Below are positions 8,441-16,655 of a stretch of 64,000 bases of DNA, one piece after another. The translations under genes and the position numbers were made by a program. Position 1 is the stretch's first letter, and every line of letters starts with the position of its first letter. The notes below the pieces were generated by a model, which saw nothing but the letters and a program-made list of their open reading frames with translations, had not been told where the DNA came from and did no database searches. The stretch comes from DAISIK01 sp036822055 (GTDB lineage: Bacteria; Verrucomicrobiota; Verrucomicrobiia; Opitutales; Puniceicoccaceae): assembly GCA_036822055.1 (NCBI GenBank), contig DAISIK010000007.1, positions 1-64,000 of the forward strand. The letters run 5' to 3'.

Positions 8441-8707
8441 CTAACTGGCGATATTGATTCGATTGTAGGAACGGTTGGAGAACAGATAAAAGGCTCCTGC
8501 CCTGGGATCCTCCCGTAAATGCTGTTCGGCAAGACTCCAGAGCCCATTATAGCTCCCGCGCGTATCTTCCGACTTGACCGCCAAAGTGGTCCGAATGCTC
8601 TCAGGCAATGAGAGTTCCAAAGGCGGTTTAGAAGCTAAACTGTGGAGGAGACGTTTGAGAAACACCATCACGGGCACGGCCAAGAGCCGAAAGCATTCTC
8701 TGAGCAA
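8441..8707 (-). pseudogene. IS66-family tnpB remnant
   Basis: The 88-residue reading contains LSLPESIRTTLAVKSEDTRGSYNGL followed by LREDPRAGAFYLFSNRSYNRI. This parallels the IS66 accessory protein TnpB pattern (LPxxVRIYLATxPxDMRxSFDGL ... RDPLSGxxFVFxNRRxDRIK). The canonical D-M-R is D-T-R here, the usual continuation after DRIK is missing because of a stop, and no tnpA or tnpC is present. It is therefore a truncated, drifting relic rather than a working element. Confidence 0.6.
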
Positions 8708-8870
8708 CTCATCCTTAAAGAAGCTATTTTGATTCCGGCTTCCCGGAACCTATTCGCAGGGTGCCGCAGTTGAGCTTAGTTTCCGTCACTCCCTTCCCGG
8801 CAGAGTAAGACCTAATTTTTCAACTTCGCGAGTGATCACGACTGAAAAGATGCGCCCTGATGGGCGCACC

Positions 8871-8899
8871 AAAAAAAAGCCCACTCACTAGGAGTGGGC
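8871..8899 (-). terminator. Rho-independent terminator
   Basis: On the minus strand, an 8-bp GC-rich stem (8892-8899 with 8879-8886, 5-base loop) is followed by eight T residues (8878-8871). It lies just past the end of the FGE-fold gene at 8939. A second perfect 7-bp hairpin (8851-8857/8862-8868) lies immediately beyond, possibly a back-up or a fragment end. Confidence 0.8.
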
Positions 8900-8938
8900 C
8901 AATTTCTAGATTTGGAAAATGTGATGAAGGTTGGTTGG

Positions 8939-9991
8939 TCAGCGACCCCGGCGGGCGAAACGTCGGCTGAGTGAACCAAGACCAAGCAACACTCCGAAAA
9001 TAGCGTAGGAAACTTCAGGCACTGCTGAGAGCTGAACCAGGCGGATCCCAATCACACCACCAAAATCAGTCGGGCTCGAGGCGCTCGACGTTGAGGATCG
9101 CATTGAGGAAGCGGCAGTACCCAGGGCACCCCCGCGGATAACCTTCAGGGAGGTAAAGAAATTCTGTTCGGTCCACTCCCAGACGTTTCCGGCCATGTCG
9201 TAGGCTCCGTAGCCACTCGTTGAAGTTGGCCCGGCACTCCCAACCGTCGTGACGTTTCCGGGAATTGAGTTCCATGTGGCCCCGTTGTTGTAGTTAGCAA
9301 CGTTCGCACCAGGGTTGGAAATGTCACCCGTGGCTGAAGCAGTCGCAACAGTCGGATCGACGTTCGAGTTGGTGCCATAGAGGGAGTAGGTCCCAGAGGT
9401 TGGGTTGTAGAAGGCTGCCTTGAACCACTCGTCGGCGTTGGGGAGAACCCAACGATCCTCAGTGGCAGTATTGCCTAAAAGTGGATCGAAATCATTTCGG
9501 ACCAAAGAATTGGTTGCAATCGCGGCAGCGGTGATGGTGTAGGCACCGTCTTCTGTGTCGCCGGAACCCTGACCGTTGGTCAACCAGTTCGCAAACCGAG
9601 CCGCATCATAGTAGGTCACGAAGTTCACCGGCTTGTCATCGAAGTTTAGCTTGGTGCTGTACTTCGAACCCGCTGGAGCCGCCGCCGTAAACCGAATTCC
9701 TCCGCGCTGATCCGTTTGCATCGAGGAGCTGTACAACCCCAAGGCGTTTGCCCCAGTCGGATCCACCGCATTGAGAAACTCTACATACTGGGTGTTGGTC
9801 ACCTCGAAGGTGGAAATACGGTAGGAATACGGCACAGAACCTCTGCCATCCCCACCCCCAAAACTGTGGGAGCGATTGCCAGAGGACTGGGCAGAATTCC
9901 CGGGGTTTCCAACCACAACGGTATCAATGGTTAAGGCCTTCAGAGCTGAAGCACCGACGAGTAGCATAGCAATAGCAAATAGATTTCTCAT
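8939..9991 (-). CDS. Secreted FGE-fold (SUMF1-like) protein with PEP-CTERM-like anchor
   Basis: The 350 residues begin with a signal peptide (MRNLFAIAMLLVGASALKA) and end with a VPEVSYAIFGVLLGLG segment followed by RRFARRGR, a variant of the PEP-CTERM sorting tail processed by an exosortase. Between them lies a formylglycine-generating-enzyme fold: STFEVTNTQYVEFLNA, WVLPNADEWFKAA, YGAYDMAGNVWEW and VIRGGAL. There is not one cysteine, so it cannot be a catalytic FGE; the fold is probably used for structure or ligand binding at the cell surface. AAGGAG precedes the ATG well. A possible promoter (TTGAAA at 10039-10034, TCTACT at 10016-10011, 17-base spacer) would leave a very short leader. Confidence 0.8.
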   Translation of the reverse strand: MRNLFAIAMLLVGASALKALTIDTVVVGNPGNSAQSSGNRSHSFGGGDGRGSVPYSYRISTFEVTNTQYVEFLNAVDPTGANALGLYSSSMQTDQRGGIRFTAAAPAGSKYSTKLNFDDKPVNFVTYYDAARFANWLTNGQGSGDTEDGAYTITAAAIATNSLVRNDFDPLLGNTATEDRWVLPNADEWFKAAFYNPTSGTYSLYGTNSNVDPTVATASATGDISNPGANVANYNNGATWNSIPGNVTTVGSAGPTSTSGYGAYDMAGNVWEWTEQNFFTSLKVIRGGALGTAASSMRSSTSSASSPTDFGGVIGIRLVQLSAVPEVSYAIFGVLLGLGSLSRRFARRGR

Positions 9992-10152
9992 GACATTCTC
10001 CTTAAAAATGAGTAGAGAGAAGGAATTTTACGGTTTCAAGTATTATTTTCGCTTTTTTTTGACCCCAAAGCTCGGTCTCATTCGTGGCGCAACTAAACTA
10101 ACGTCTCTTGATCGACAAAGATCACCCGTCCTCACACCACTTTACTTATTCC

Positions 10153-11877
10153 ATGCCTAGCAGTCCGTCAGCCGATGATTTGCAAGATCACCCCACCTTC
10201 GAGAAGAAGTACCTCTGGGGTATTTTCAGATTTCATTTGCGGATCTCCCCGGTCAACCGGCAACCAGAGGTGCTTCGGCGTAAGCTTTGCATTGGTCGCC
10301 TCCTCACCATCATGGTGATCGTGGGCTTGATCGCATGGGCAAGCATCGGCACGGCTTTGTTCGGTTGGTACCGAATTGTAAGGGGCCACTCATGGATTTC
10401 CTACGTCGACGCCCTTGTCTTACCTTTCAAGATCGAAAATTACCGAAGCAAGATTGGTCACTCAATGATCGAAAGGGGAATTCTTCTCACTGAACAGGGT
10501 CAATACGAGAAGGGCTTCTTCCACTTACGCGTCGGACTTAAGCGAAACCCTCAACATTTGGAGGGACGTTCTCTTCTAGCCGACTACTTCATGCACGCAC
10601 TTAACGACCCGATCGGTGCCATAGACGTTCTCCGCAAGGGGATTGACGGGGCACTACAGGACACTTCCGACTTCCGTACTCGGTATCTCTTTCAGATTTT
10701 TGATCTGCTCGAAACCCACCAGAATGATCAGGAAATCTTCAGAATTGCTGATCTGGCCTTCCATTCCCTGACCCCGTCGATGCTCAAACAGGACGTTGGT
10801 TTTTTCGCAGTCAGGTCTCTCCGCTCTCTGGGAAAGTTCGAGGCTGCGAGAGCGTACCTCATCGAAAATGGACTGGTAACCTCGCCTCGAGGTGCCTTCA
10901 CCCTGGCAACTATCTATCAGGCCGAGGGTCGGGAGGATCAAGCGTTCGAGATTCTGCAAAATGCCATTTTAGCCTTTCCCGAGGATTCTCTCCTCTTTGA
11001 TGCCTACGTCCTCAATCTTGCCGAACGAGGGCAGTGGCGGCAGGTCCTCTTCGAAACCAACTTAAGACTTTCCGACTTTCCATCCTCTCGAACTCCCTCG
11101 CTCCATCGAGCCAAAGCTCTTCACCACCTGGACCGCAGACTGGATCGGGATCAAGAAATCAACGAACTTCTTTCCCGCTTTCCAGCAGAGGAGATCCTTC
11201 CCGATCTCGCACTGCTGGCATCCAATCTCAAGGATCCCGAGTTAGCCCTGAGCGTTCTGGAGCGTGCCCAAGTTGAGGGCATTGACCTCAGTCTTTATGA
11301 AACCGCACTCTTGGAGACCTACTTGATGACCATGGATCTTCCGGGCATTCAGGCCTCTCTCAATCGCCTCCTTCCCGATCTTGGAGGAGTGGAGTCAACG
11401 CCTTACCTCCGAGGAGCCGTCGGTCTGGCTCTCGTAGTTAGTAGGTCAGACGTTGAAGCAGAGAGCTTTTTCAGGTCATTCTTTGAGCATCCCGATGCGC
11501 AGGTTCTCGAGTTTCGACGCCTCGGTCACCTCGCAAAGCAAGCTTCCCAAGTTCATATATCCCGGGACATCTATCTCCGCGGCCTCACCCGCTTCGGAAA
11601 CCGAAATGAATTGATTGAGGGCCTCCTCGAAATAGCCATTGATCAGCGGCAGGGCGAAGAGGTGCTCCGCCTCCTAAACCTCGATCCGCAGGGACGACTT
11701 CCCGCACGCGAATACCTCAGCCAAGCCTTCAAACTCCTCTCAAAGGATCGTTTCCTGTTCCTCGCTCACCGCGACGAAGCCTTGGCAAAATTTCACGACA
11801 TCCTCTTTCCGGACGGTTCTGCACTCCCGGAGTCAGCGGAATGGTTGGTGCCGCTGCGCCTGCGAAACGAGCTTTAA
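10153..11877 (+). CDS. Membrane-anchored TPR-repeat protein
   Basis: A 574-residue protein with a short cytoplasmic N-terminus, one transmembrane helix near residues 53-76 (RLLTIMVIVGLIAWASIGTA), then about 480 residues of helical repeats of TPR type (for example YEKGFFHLRVGLKRNPQHLEGRSLLADY, and later REDQAFEILQNAILAFPEDSL). The repeats would lie on the outer side of the inner membrane. Function unknown; such proteins commonly scaffold envelope complexes. ATG 10153 is taken as start, although a TTG at 10108 is in frame; neither has a strong ribosome-binding site. It diverges from the FGE-fold gene. Confidence 0.7.
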   Translation: MPSSPSADDLQDHPTFEKKYLWGIFRFHLRISPVNRQPEVLRRKLCIGRLLTIMVIVGLIAWASIGTALFGWYRIVRGHSWISYVDALVLPFKIENYRSKIGHSMIERGILLTEQGQYEKGFFHLRVGLKRNPQHLEGRSLLADYFMHALNDPIGAIDVLRKGIDGALQDTSDFRTRYLFQIFDLLETHQNDQEIFRIADLAFHSLTPSMLKQDVGFFAVRSLRSLGKFEAARAYLIENGLVTSPRGAFTLATIYQAEGREDQAFEILQNAILAFPEDSLLFDAYVLNLAERGQWRQVLFETNLRLSDFPSSRTPSLHRAKALHHLDRRLDRDQEINELLSRFPAEEILPDLALLASNLKDPELALSVLERAQVEGIDLSLYETALLETYLMTMDLPGIQASLNRLLPDLGGVESTPYLRGAVGLALVVSRSDVEAESFFRSFFEHPDAQVLEFRRLGHLAKQASQVHISRDIYLRGLTRFGNRNELIEGLLEIAIDQRQGEEVLRLLNLDPQGRLPAREYLSQAFKLLSKDRFLFLAHRDEALAKFHDILFPDGSALPESAEWLVPLRLRNEL

Positions 11878-11950
11878 TCAATCATTTCAACGACCCGGCT
11901 AGAAATAACCGCTCCGCAGAGTTCAACGGAAATGTCCAACAACCCTTCGT

Positions 11951-13747
11951 TTAGAATTTCCAAACCATCGGAATCACCACCATGGCGACCACGAATGCGG
12001 TAAAGTTTAAAGGCAGGCCGACTTTGGTAAAATCCGTAAAGCGGTATCCTCCCACTCCATAGACGTAAGTATTTGTCTGATACCCGATCGGTGTGGCAAA
12101 ACTCGCCGAGGCTGCCACGGCTATGGCAACGAAAAACGGACGCGGATCAACCCCCAGGGAACTAGCTATCCCAACCACCACAGTCGCGATCAGGACCGCA
12201 GCGGCATTGTTCGAGAGAATCTCGGTCAGCATCGCAGTTATTAAATAGACGCCTGCCAAAAGAGCAAAGGGTTGCCACTCTGGTGAAACAAATCGCCCCA
12301 CTCCCGAAACGAGGGAGTCCGCGATAAACGCCGAGGTCCCCGTCTCCTCCATCGCTGCCCCCACCCCTAACATCCCGAAAATCAGGAAAAGAATCGGCCA
12401 CTGAATCGAATCAAAGGCCTCCTTTGGAGAAAGGCATTGAGCCAGCAAAAGTACAACCGCGCCCACAATAGCGGCTAGAGCAATCGGTAAAAACCCGAGC
12501 ATTTCCGACAAGACGACCCCGATGATCACTGCCACAATGAGTGGGATCTTGCGGCGTTTTGCCGAGAGGATCAGAGGAGGCCGATTAAGAAAAAGGAGAT
12601 CTCCAGTGGCGGATGCATGATCAATACTCTCAGCCGTTCCCAGGAGGAGGATGGTATCCCCAGCCTGCAGCGGAAACTTATCAAAGTTTTTTCTAAGGTT
12701 CTCGCCCCTCCGATGGACTGCAAGAGGAACCATCCGGTACCGCTGGCGAAAATTGATCTTGGCCAGGGCCACCCCGGTTAACCCAGAATCAGGACCCAGC
12801 ACCGCCTCGACGATCACCCCCTGGGAAACACTGATGCTCTCCAGGCCATCTCCAAGGATATCCCTCAAATCCAGCCCCTCCGAATTCTGCGCCCTTGCCA
12901 AGGCGCTTGGAGAGAGCCCGAGAAGCAAGCGATCTCCTTTTTGGAGCATTGTTTCTGCCGTATCTCCAGAGAGCTTTACCCCGTGCCGGAGCACCTCAAG
13001 AACCCTCAGCTTTTTGACTTTCGAGGTCAGCCCCTCGCGGACAGACGTTCCCACCAAAGGCGAGTTTTCCGCGATGAATGCTTCGAGCAGGTATTCCCGG
13101 CGCTCCTCTTCGCTTAAAATAGAACTGATGGTTTCCCTTACCGGTAAAAGGCGCGGTCCGAGGACCCCCAAATACACCGTGGCGATCAGGATTAGCGGGA
13201 TCCCCACTGCCGCTAACTCGAACATGCCAAATGGCGGGTAACCTGCGTCCACCGCAATCGAACTTACAATGATGTTGGTGCTTGTCCCGATCAAGGTACA
13301 GGTTCCCCCGAGGATCGCAGCATAGGAGAGCGGTATCAAAAGCTTCGAGGCCGGGACATCCATCTGCTTTGCCAATCCAATCACGACCGGGAGAAAAACC
13401 ACCACTACCGGGGTGTTATTCACAAAGGCAGAAATCAAACCAACGAACAAGATGATCACCGGAATCAAGAGACCCAGTTTCAAAACCGGCAATTTCGACA
13501 GGGACCCGGCAATCATATCGATCGCCCCGCAACGTTCGAGAGCAGCGCTCAAAACGAACATCGCCCCGACCGCAATCGGTCCCGGGTTGGAAAACACTGC
13601 GAGAGCTTTATCCGCAGGTATCAACCCGAACACGAGGACCAACCCGAAGGCACTCATCGCAGTCAACTCGACCGGCAGTTTCTCCGAGACGAAAAGACCG
13701 AACATCGCCACGAGCAAACCAGCCATCAGATAAAATTCCCAAGTCAT
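11951..13747 (-). CDS. SLC13/DASS-family permease with two RCK-C domains
   Basis: A 598-residue inner-membrane anion or dicarboxylate/sulfate symporter. The two inverted membrane halves carry FVNNTPVVVVFLPVV near residue 109 and ILSNNAAAVLIATVVVGIASS near the end, the paired asparagine-rich substrate hairpins of this family, plus IGTSTNIIVSS and ATPIGYQTN. Between them, around residues 215-375, are two TrkA-C (RCK-C) soluble domains, recognisable from LVGTSVREGL, GDRLLLGLS and LQAGDTILLLG; these probably bind a regulatory ligand. Substrate cannot be assigned. It is convergent with the TPR gene. Confidence 0.85.
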   Translation of the reverse strand: MTWEFYLMAGLLVAMFGLFVSEKLPVELTAMSAFGLVLVFGLIPADKALAVFSNPGPIAVGAMFVLSAALERCGAIDMIAGSLSKLPVLKLGLLIPVIILFVGLISAFVNNTPVVVVFLPVVIGLAKQMDVPASKLLIPLSYAAILGGTCTLIGTSTNIIVSSIAVDAGYPPFGMFELAAVGIPLILIATVYLGVLGPRLLPVRETISSILSEEERREYLLEAFIAENSPLVGTSVREGLTSKVKKLRVLEVLRHGVKLSGDTAETMLQKGDRLLLGLSPSALARAQNSEGLDLRDILGDGLESISVSQGVIVEAVLGPDSGLTGVALAKINFRQRYRMVPLAVHRRGENLRKNFDKFPLQAGDTILLLGTAESIDHASATGDLLFLNRPPLILSAKRRKIPLIVAVIIGVVLSEMLGFLPIALAAIVGAVVLLLAQCLSPKEAFDSIQWPILFLIFGMLGVGAAMEETGTSAFIADSLVSGVGRFVSPEWQPFALLAGVYLITAMLTEILSNNAAAVLIATVVVGIASSLGVDPRPFFVAIAVAASASFATPIGYQTNTYVYGVGGYRFTDFTKVGLPLNFTAFVVAMVVIPMVWKF

Positions 13748-14072
13748 CGCTGTGAGGTTTTTCCAAAGACTCCAGAAGGCTGGAATTGAAAAATCAACTC
13801 AAGCAAAATTCTCCGGCTTGGGAGACCTCCAAACCTGCAGCCATTCCGATCGAGCCCACTGCACCTCTGCCTCTAGTCGAGCCCAAGGTTGGAAGTTAAG
13901 CCACCTTTCCACCCGCTAACCACCTGCCAAACCCATCACAAGAAGCAGGTGGCCCGAGAGCGCCTATCTGCCCCAATTAACGCCCTGTCAAACCAAGGCG
14001 ACGCGATTTAGAGAATTGACTAGGACTGGTGCCGAGCGGATACTCAGGGGTTTTTCCAGGAAAGATTTCACT
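13748..14072. other. Intergenic region before tRNA-Val
   Basis: About 325 bases between the permease start and the tRNA. It must hold the permease promoter on the minus strand, and holds a recognisable plus-strand promoter for the tRNA at its right end. I see no gene or repeat. Confidence 0.5.
14016..14044 (+). promoter_or_regulatory. Promoter of tRNA-Val
   Basis: TTGACT (14016-14021) and GATACT (14039-14044) are separated by exactly 17 bases, and the tRNA begins 29 bases after the -10 box. The match to the sigma-70 consensus is 5/6 and 4/6. Confidence 0.55.
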
Positions 14073-14149
14073 GGGGAAGTAGCTCAGTTGGTTAGAGCGC
14101 ATGCTTCACACGCATGAGGTCCCGGGTTCGAGTCCCGGCTTTCCCACCA
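14073..14149 (+). tRNA. tRNA-Val (anticodon CAC)
   Basis: A complete cloverleaf of 77 bases including an encoded CCA. The acceptor stem pairs 7 of 7 (one G-U), the D-arm is AGCTC...GAGC, the anticodon stem CATGC/GCATG encloses TTCACAC with CAC at positions 34-36, and the T-arm CCGGG-TTCGAGT-CCCGG is perfect. It reads GUG codons. Confidence 0.95.
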
Positions 14150-14183
14150 TATCTTGCAATCAAACTACCGACATGCGGCATTT

Positions 14184-15062
14184 TCAAAACAGATAGCCGC
14201 CCCCGACGAAGAAGGTTCGCTGTTTTGGGGTATCCTCGCCGTCATAGTAGTAACTAGCTCCCGCGTCCAAATAGACCTGATCGCTGACCGCAACTTGCGC
14301 CCCACCCCTCACTTCGAGGAAAAACGGCTTCTCAGTGAGGTAGGCCGTGCCGGTGACCGGTGACAAATCGCCCTTGGTACGCTGTCCGACCGAAACGAGG
14401 TGACCAGCAAAAAAACGAACCCGGTCGACAACGTATCCGAGCTCATAATCGAAATAGAATTGGTCCCCCAGCGAGAACTTGGGGAAGATTGGATGATCAA
14501 CATCTTCTTCGAAGAACCGGTAGCCGATCGTCAGGATATTCTCTACCTCTCCGATTTTTCCTTTGGCCCGCAAACTGAGGGTCAAGGTGTCAGCCCCATC
14601 GGTCACTGGAAGGATCACGGCATCCGAGATCGCCCGATTGAAACCGACGTTGAAATCATCATCGACATTGATCGTGTATCGAACTTCGAAGCGTAGTCCG
14701 ATCCCAGCTGCTTCGGTCTCGTATCCAACTGCAAGTGGGAGCTCCCTCGCTTTGATGCCGCTATCTGTATTCGGAATACCGAGACCCAGACCATTGGTCA
14801 CAACTTCACCATCGGTTGCATAGATCCCACCAGCGACGTAGAGCCCGCCGTCAAAAACGTATGCTAGATCGAGGGTATAGTTAAAGAAGGTGTACTCCCC
14901 ATCGAGGTCTCGGAAAACTGTCTCAGCAAAAGAGTTCTGACCCCCATAATATTGATCTGCCGCTTGATATGAAAAGCCCGCTCGTGTGAAGAGGGCGGCT
15001 GGAGCTTGAGCGGTCCCTAGCAGAATTAGGAGAGAGCAAATGGACGATTGTTTGAGATGCAT
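14184..15062 (-). CDS. Putative outer-membrane beta-barrel protein
   Basis: From ATG 15062 it has a signal peptide (MHLKQSSICSLLILLGTAQAPAALF) and a mature region of alternating hydrophobic and polar residues ending in an aromatic-rich strand with terminal Phe (FFVGGGYLF), the hallmark of an outer-membrane barrel. Candidate strands include YTFFNYTLDLAYVF, GIGLRFEVRYTINV and LGDQFYFDYELGYV. Two longer in-frame ATGs (15134, 15086) would put extra residues before the signal peptide. 292 residues; no family recognised; probably a porin-like or surface protein. Confidence 0.65.
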   Translation of the reverse strand: MHLKQSSICSLLILLGTAQAPAALFTRAGFSYQAADQYYGGQNSFAETVFRDLDGEYTFFNYTLDLAYVFDGGLYVAGGIYATDGEVVTNGLGLGIPNTDSGIKARELPLAVGYETEAAGIGLRFEVRYTINVDDDFNVGFNRAISDAVILPVTDGADTLTLSLRAKGKIGEVENILTIGYRFFEEDVDHPIFPKFSLGDQFYFDYELGYVVDRVRFFAGHLVSVGQRTKGDLSPVTGTAYLTEKPFFLEVRGGAQVAVSDQVYLDAGASYYYDGEDTPKQRTFFVGGGYLF

Positions 15063-15194
15063 AGTCCAAAGACGGAAATAGGTCATCAAAATTTTCAAGC
15101 TCCAAAGCGAGAATGAGCGAAGAATCCGCTGCATCTACGAATTCAAACACCTCATATGTTTGATCCAGTCAATTGAGCCTCTTTAGAAAACCCT

Positions 15195-16619
15195 ATGTTC
15201 ATTAGCCCCAAGATCACTGCATCAACGAGCTTCTCCCCTGGCGGAGATGTCCTCCACTTTTCAACGACTGGAGGAACACAGCCTGATGGAATCTCCGAGC
15301 GCGAGTTCTCTGGGCGCCACAACCAGCTTCTCCTCATACACTTAGAGGGGCGACGGGAGCTTTGGGTGGGGCTTGGAGATCCGGATTCAATAAACCGGCG
15401 AACTTTCAATCACCTCTGCGGTACTGCTGCCCGCCGTCTCCAATCAATCGGTTGCACCGAGCTAACCATCAACCTTCATCAATTCGCCGATTTTGTTGGC
15501 CCGGCCGTCGAGGGGTTGATCATTGCTTTACACAAGTTTGACACATTCCTCCCCCGTGAGAAAAAGAGCGAGTCTTCAATTACGAAAGTCATCATAACGG
15601 TCCCCTCTGAGCGGCTACGAGATGCCCGCAAGGAGATTAAAGATTCCATCGTCTTAGCCGAAGCGACCAATCTTGCCCGGCAGATCGGCGATTCACCACC
15701 CAATCATCTGGTTCCGGCAACTCTTGCTCAAGAAGCCAAAAAAGCAGCCGCGAAATGGGGCCTTGGTTGTCGCATCTGGACCGAATCGATGCTGGCCAAG
15801 GAGGGCTTCGGTGGAATTCTCGGCGTAGGCCAGGGATCAATCAACCCACCCCGCCTCATCCGGCTGGACTACGATGCCCCGTCTAAAAAGGCCCCCACTC
15901 TTCTCGTTATTGGTAAGGCGGTCACCTTCGACACAGGCGGCATCTCGATCAAGGGTCGAGCCGGCCTGGCCGAGATGAAGTGGGACAAGATGGGCGGTTG
16001 TGCTGCTCTGGGAATCGCCGTCGCAGCCGCCCGGCTGAAAATTCCAATCAATCTGACCGTTCTCATCCCGGCCGTTGAAAACATGCCCGACGGCAAGGCC
16101 TTCCGCCCCGGAGATATTCTTTCGATCTATGGCGGGCAGACTGTTGAAATCATCGACACCGATGCCGAGGGCCGCCTGATTCTGGCCGACGCCTTGGCCT
16201 ACGGTGCCGCAAAAATCGCTCCGGCTGCTGCCATCACCCTGGCGACCCTCACCGGCGCTTGCATTGTAGCCCTGGGAAACCAGCGGGCTGGTCTTTTCAC
16301 AACCAACCAGGAATGGTCCAAACAGCTCCTTGAGCTCGGCGAATCCTGCGGCGATCGCGTCTGGCCCCTTCCCCTCGGAGATGAATACGCCACTGAGATG
16401 AACAGCCACGTGGCCTCCATTAAGAACCTCGGCTCCCGGGAGGCAGGCGCCTCCAGTGCGGCAAGTTTTCTCGCATTTTTTGCGGGGAAAATGCCCCTCA
16501 TTCACTTGGACATCGCCGGTCCAGCCCAGATAACGACTGCCAAAAGCTGGTTGGAAGAAGGCGCCACAGGCTTTGGTGTCCGCCTCATTTCCCATTTCGC
16601 CCGGAAATTTACCCCCTGA
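15195..16619 (+). CDS. pepA: Leucyl aminopeptidase (M17 family)
   Basis: Hexameric two-zinc exopeptidase of the cytoplasm, 474 residues. The C-terminal catalytic domain carries the expected elements: GKAVTFDTGGISIKG with a catalytic Lys and metal Asp, MKWDKMGGCAA (DMxGAA equivalent), the near-canonical DTDAEGRLILADAL (normally NTDAEGRL) with metal Asp and Glu and the catalytic Arg, and the late segment LGSREAGASSAASFL. The N-terminal half is divergent as usual, with GDSPPNHLVPATLA at the domain junction. It is transcribed divergently from the barrel gene and is convergent with the TonB-dependent receptor. Confidence 0.9.
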   Translation: MFISPKITASTSFSPGGDVLHFSTTGGTQPDGISEREFSGRHNQLLLIHLEGRRELWVGLGDPDSINRRTFNHLCGTAARRLQSIGCTELTINLHQFADFVGPAVEGLIIALHKFDTFLPREKKSESSITKVIITVPSERLRDARKEIKDSIVLAEATNLARQIGDSPPNHLVPATLAQEAKKAAAKWGLGCRIWTESMLAKEGFGGILGVGQGSINPPRLIRLDYDAPSKKAPTLLVIGKAVTFDTGGISIKGRAGLAEMKWDKMGGCAALGIAVAAARLKIPINLTVLIPAVENMPDGKAFRPGDILSIYGGQTVEIIDTDAEGRLILADALAYGAAKIAPAAAITLATLTGACIVALGNQRAGLFTTNQEWSKQLLELGESCGDRVWPLPLGDEYATEMNSHVASIKNLGSREAGASSAASFLAFFAGKMPLIHLDIAGPAQITTAKSWLEEGATGFGVRLISHFARKFTP

Positions 16620-16655
16620 GCAGACCATCACAATACTTTAGCCCATGAACTCCAT

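Noticed and set aside
8939..9991. Sulfoxide-synthase or active FGE partner for the nearby ovothiol-type methyltransferase
   Set aside because: It has a signal peptide, a PEP-CTERM-like tail, no DinB domain, no cysteines and the opposite orientation.
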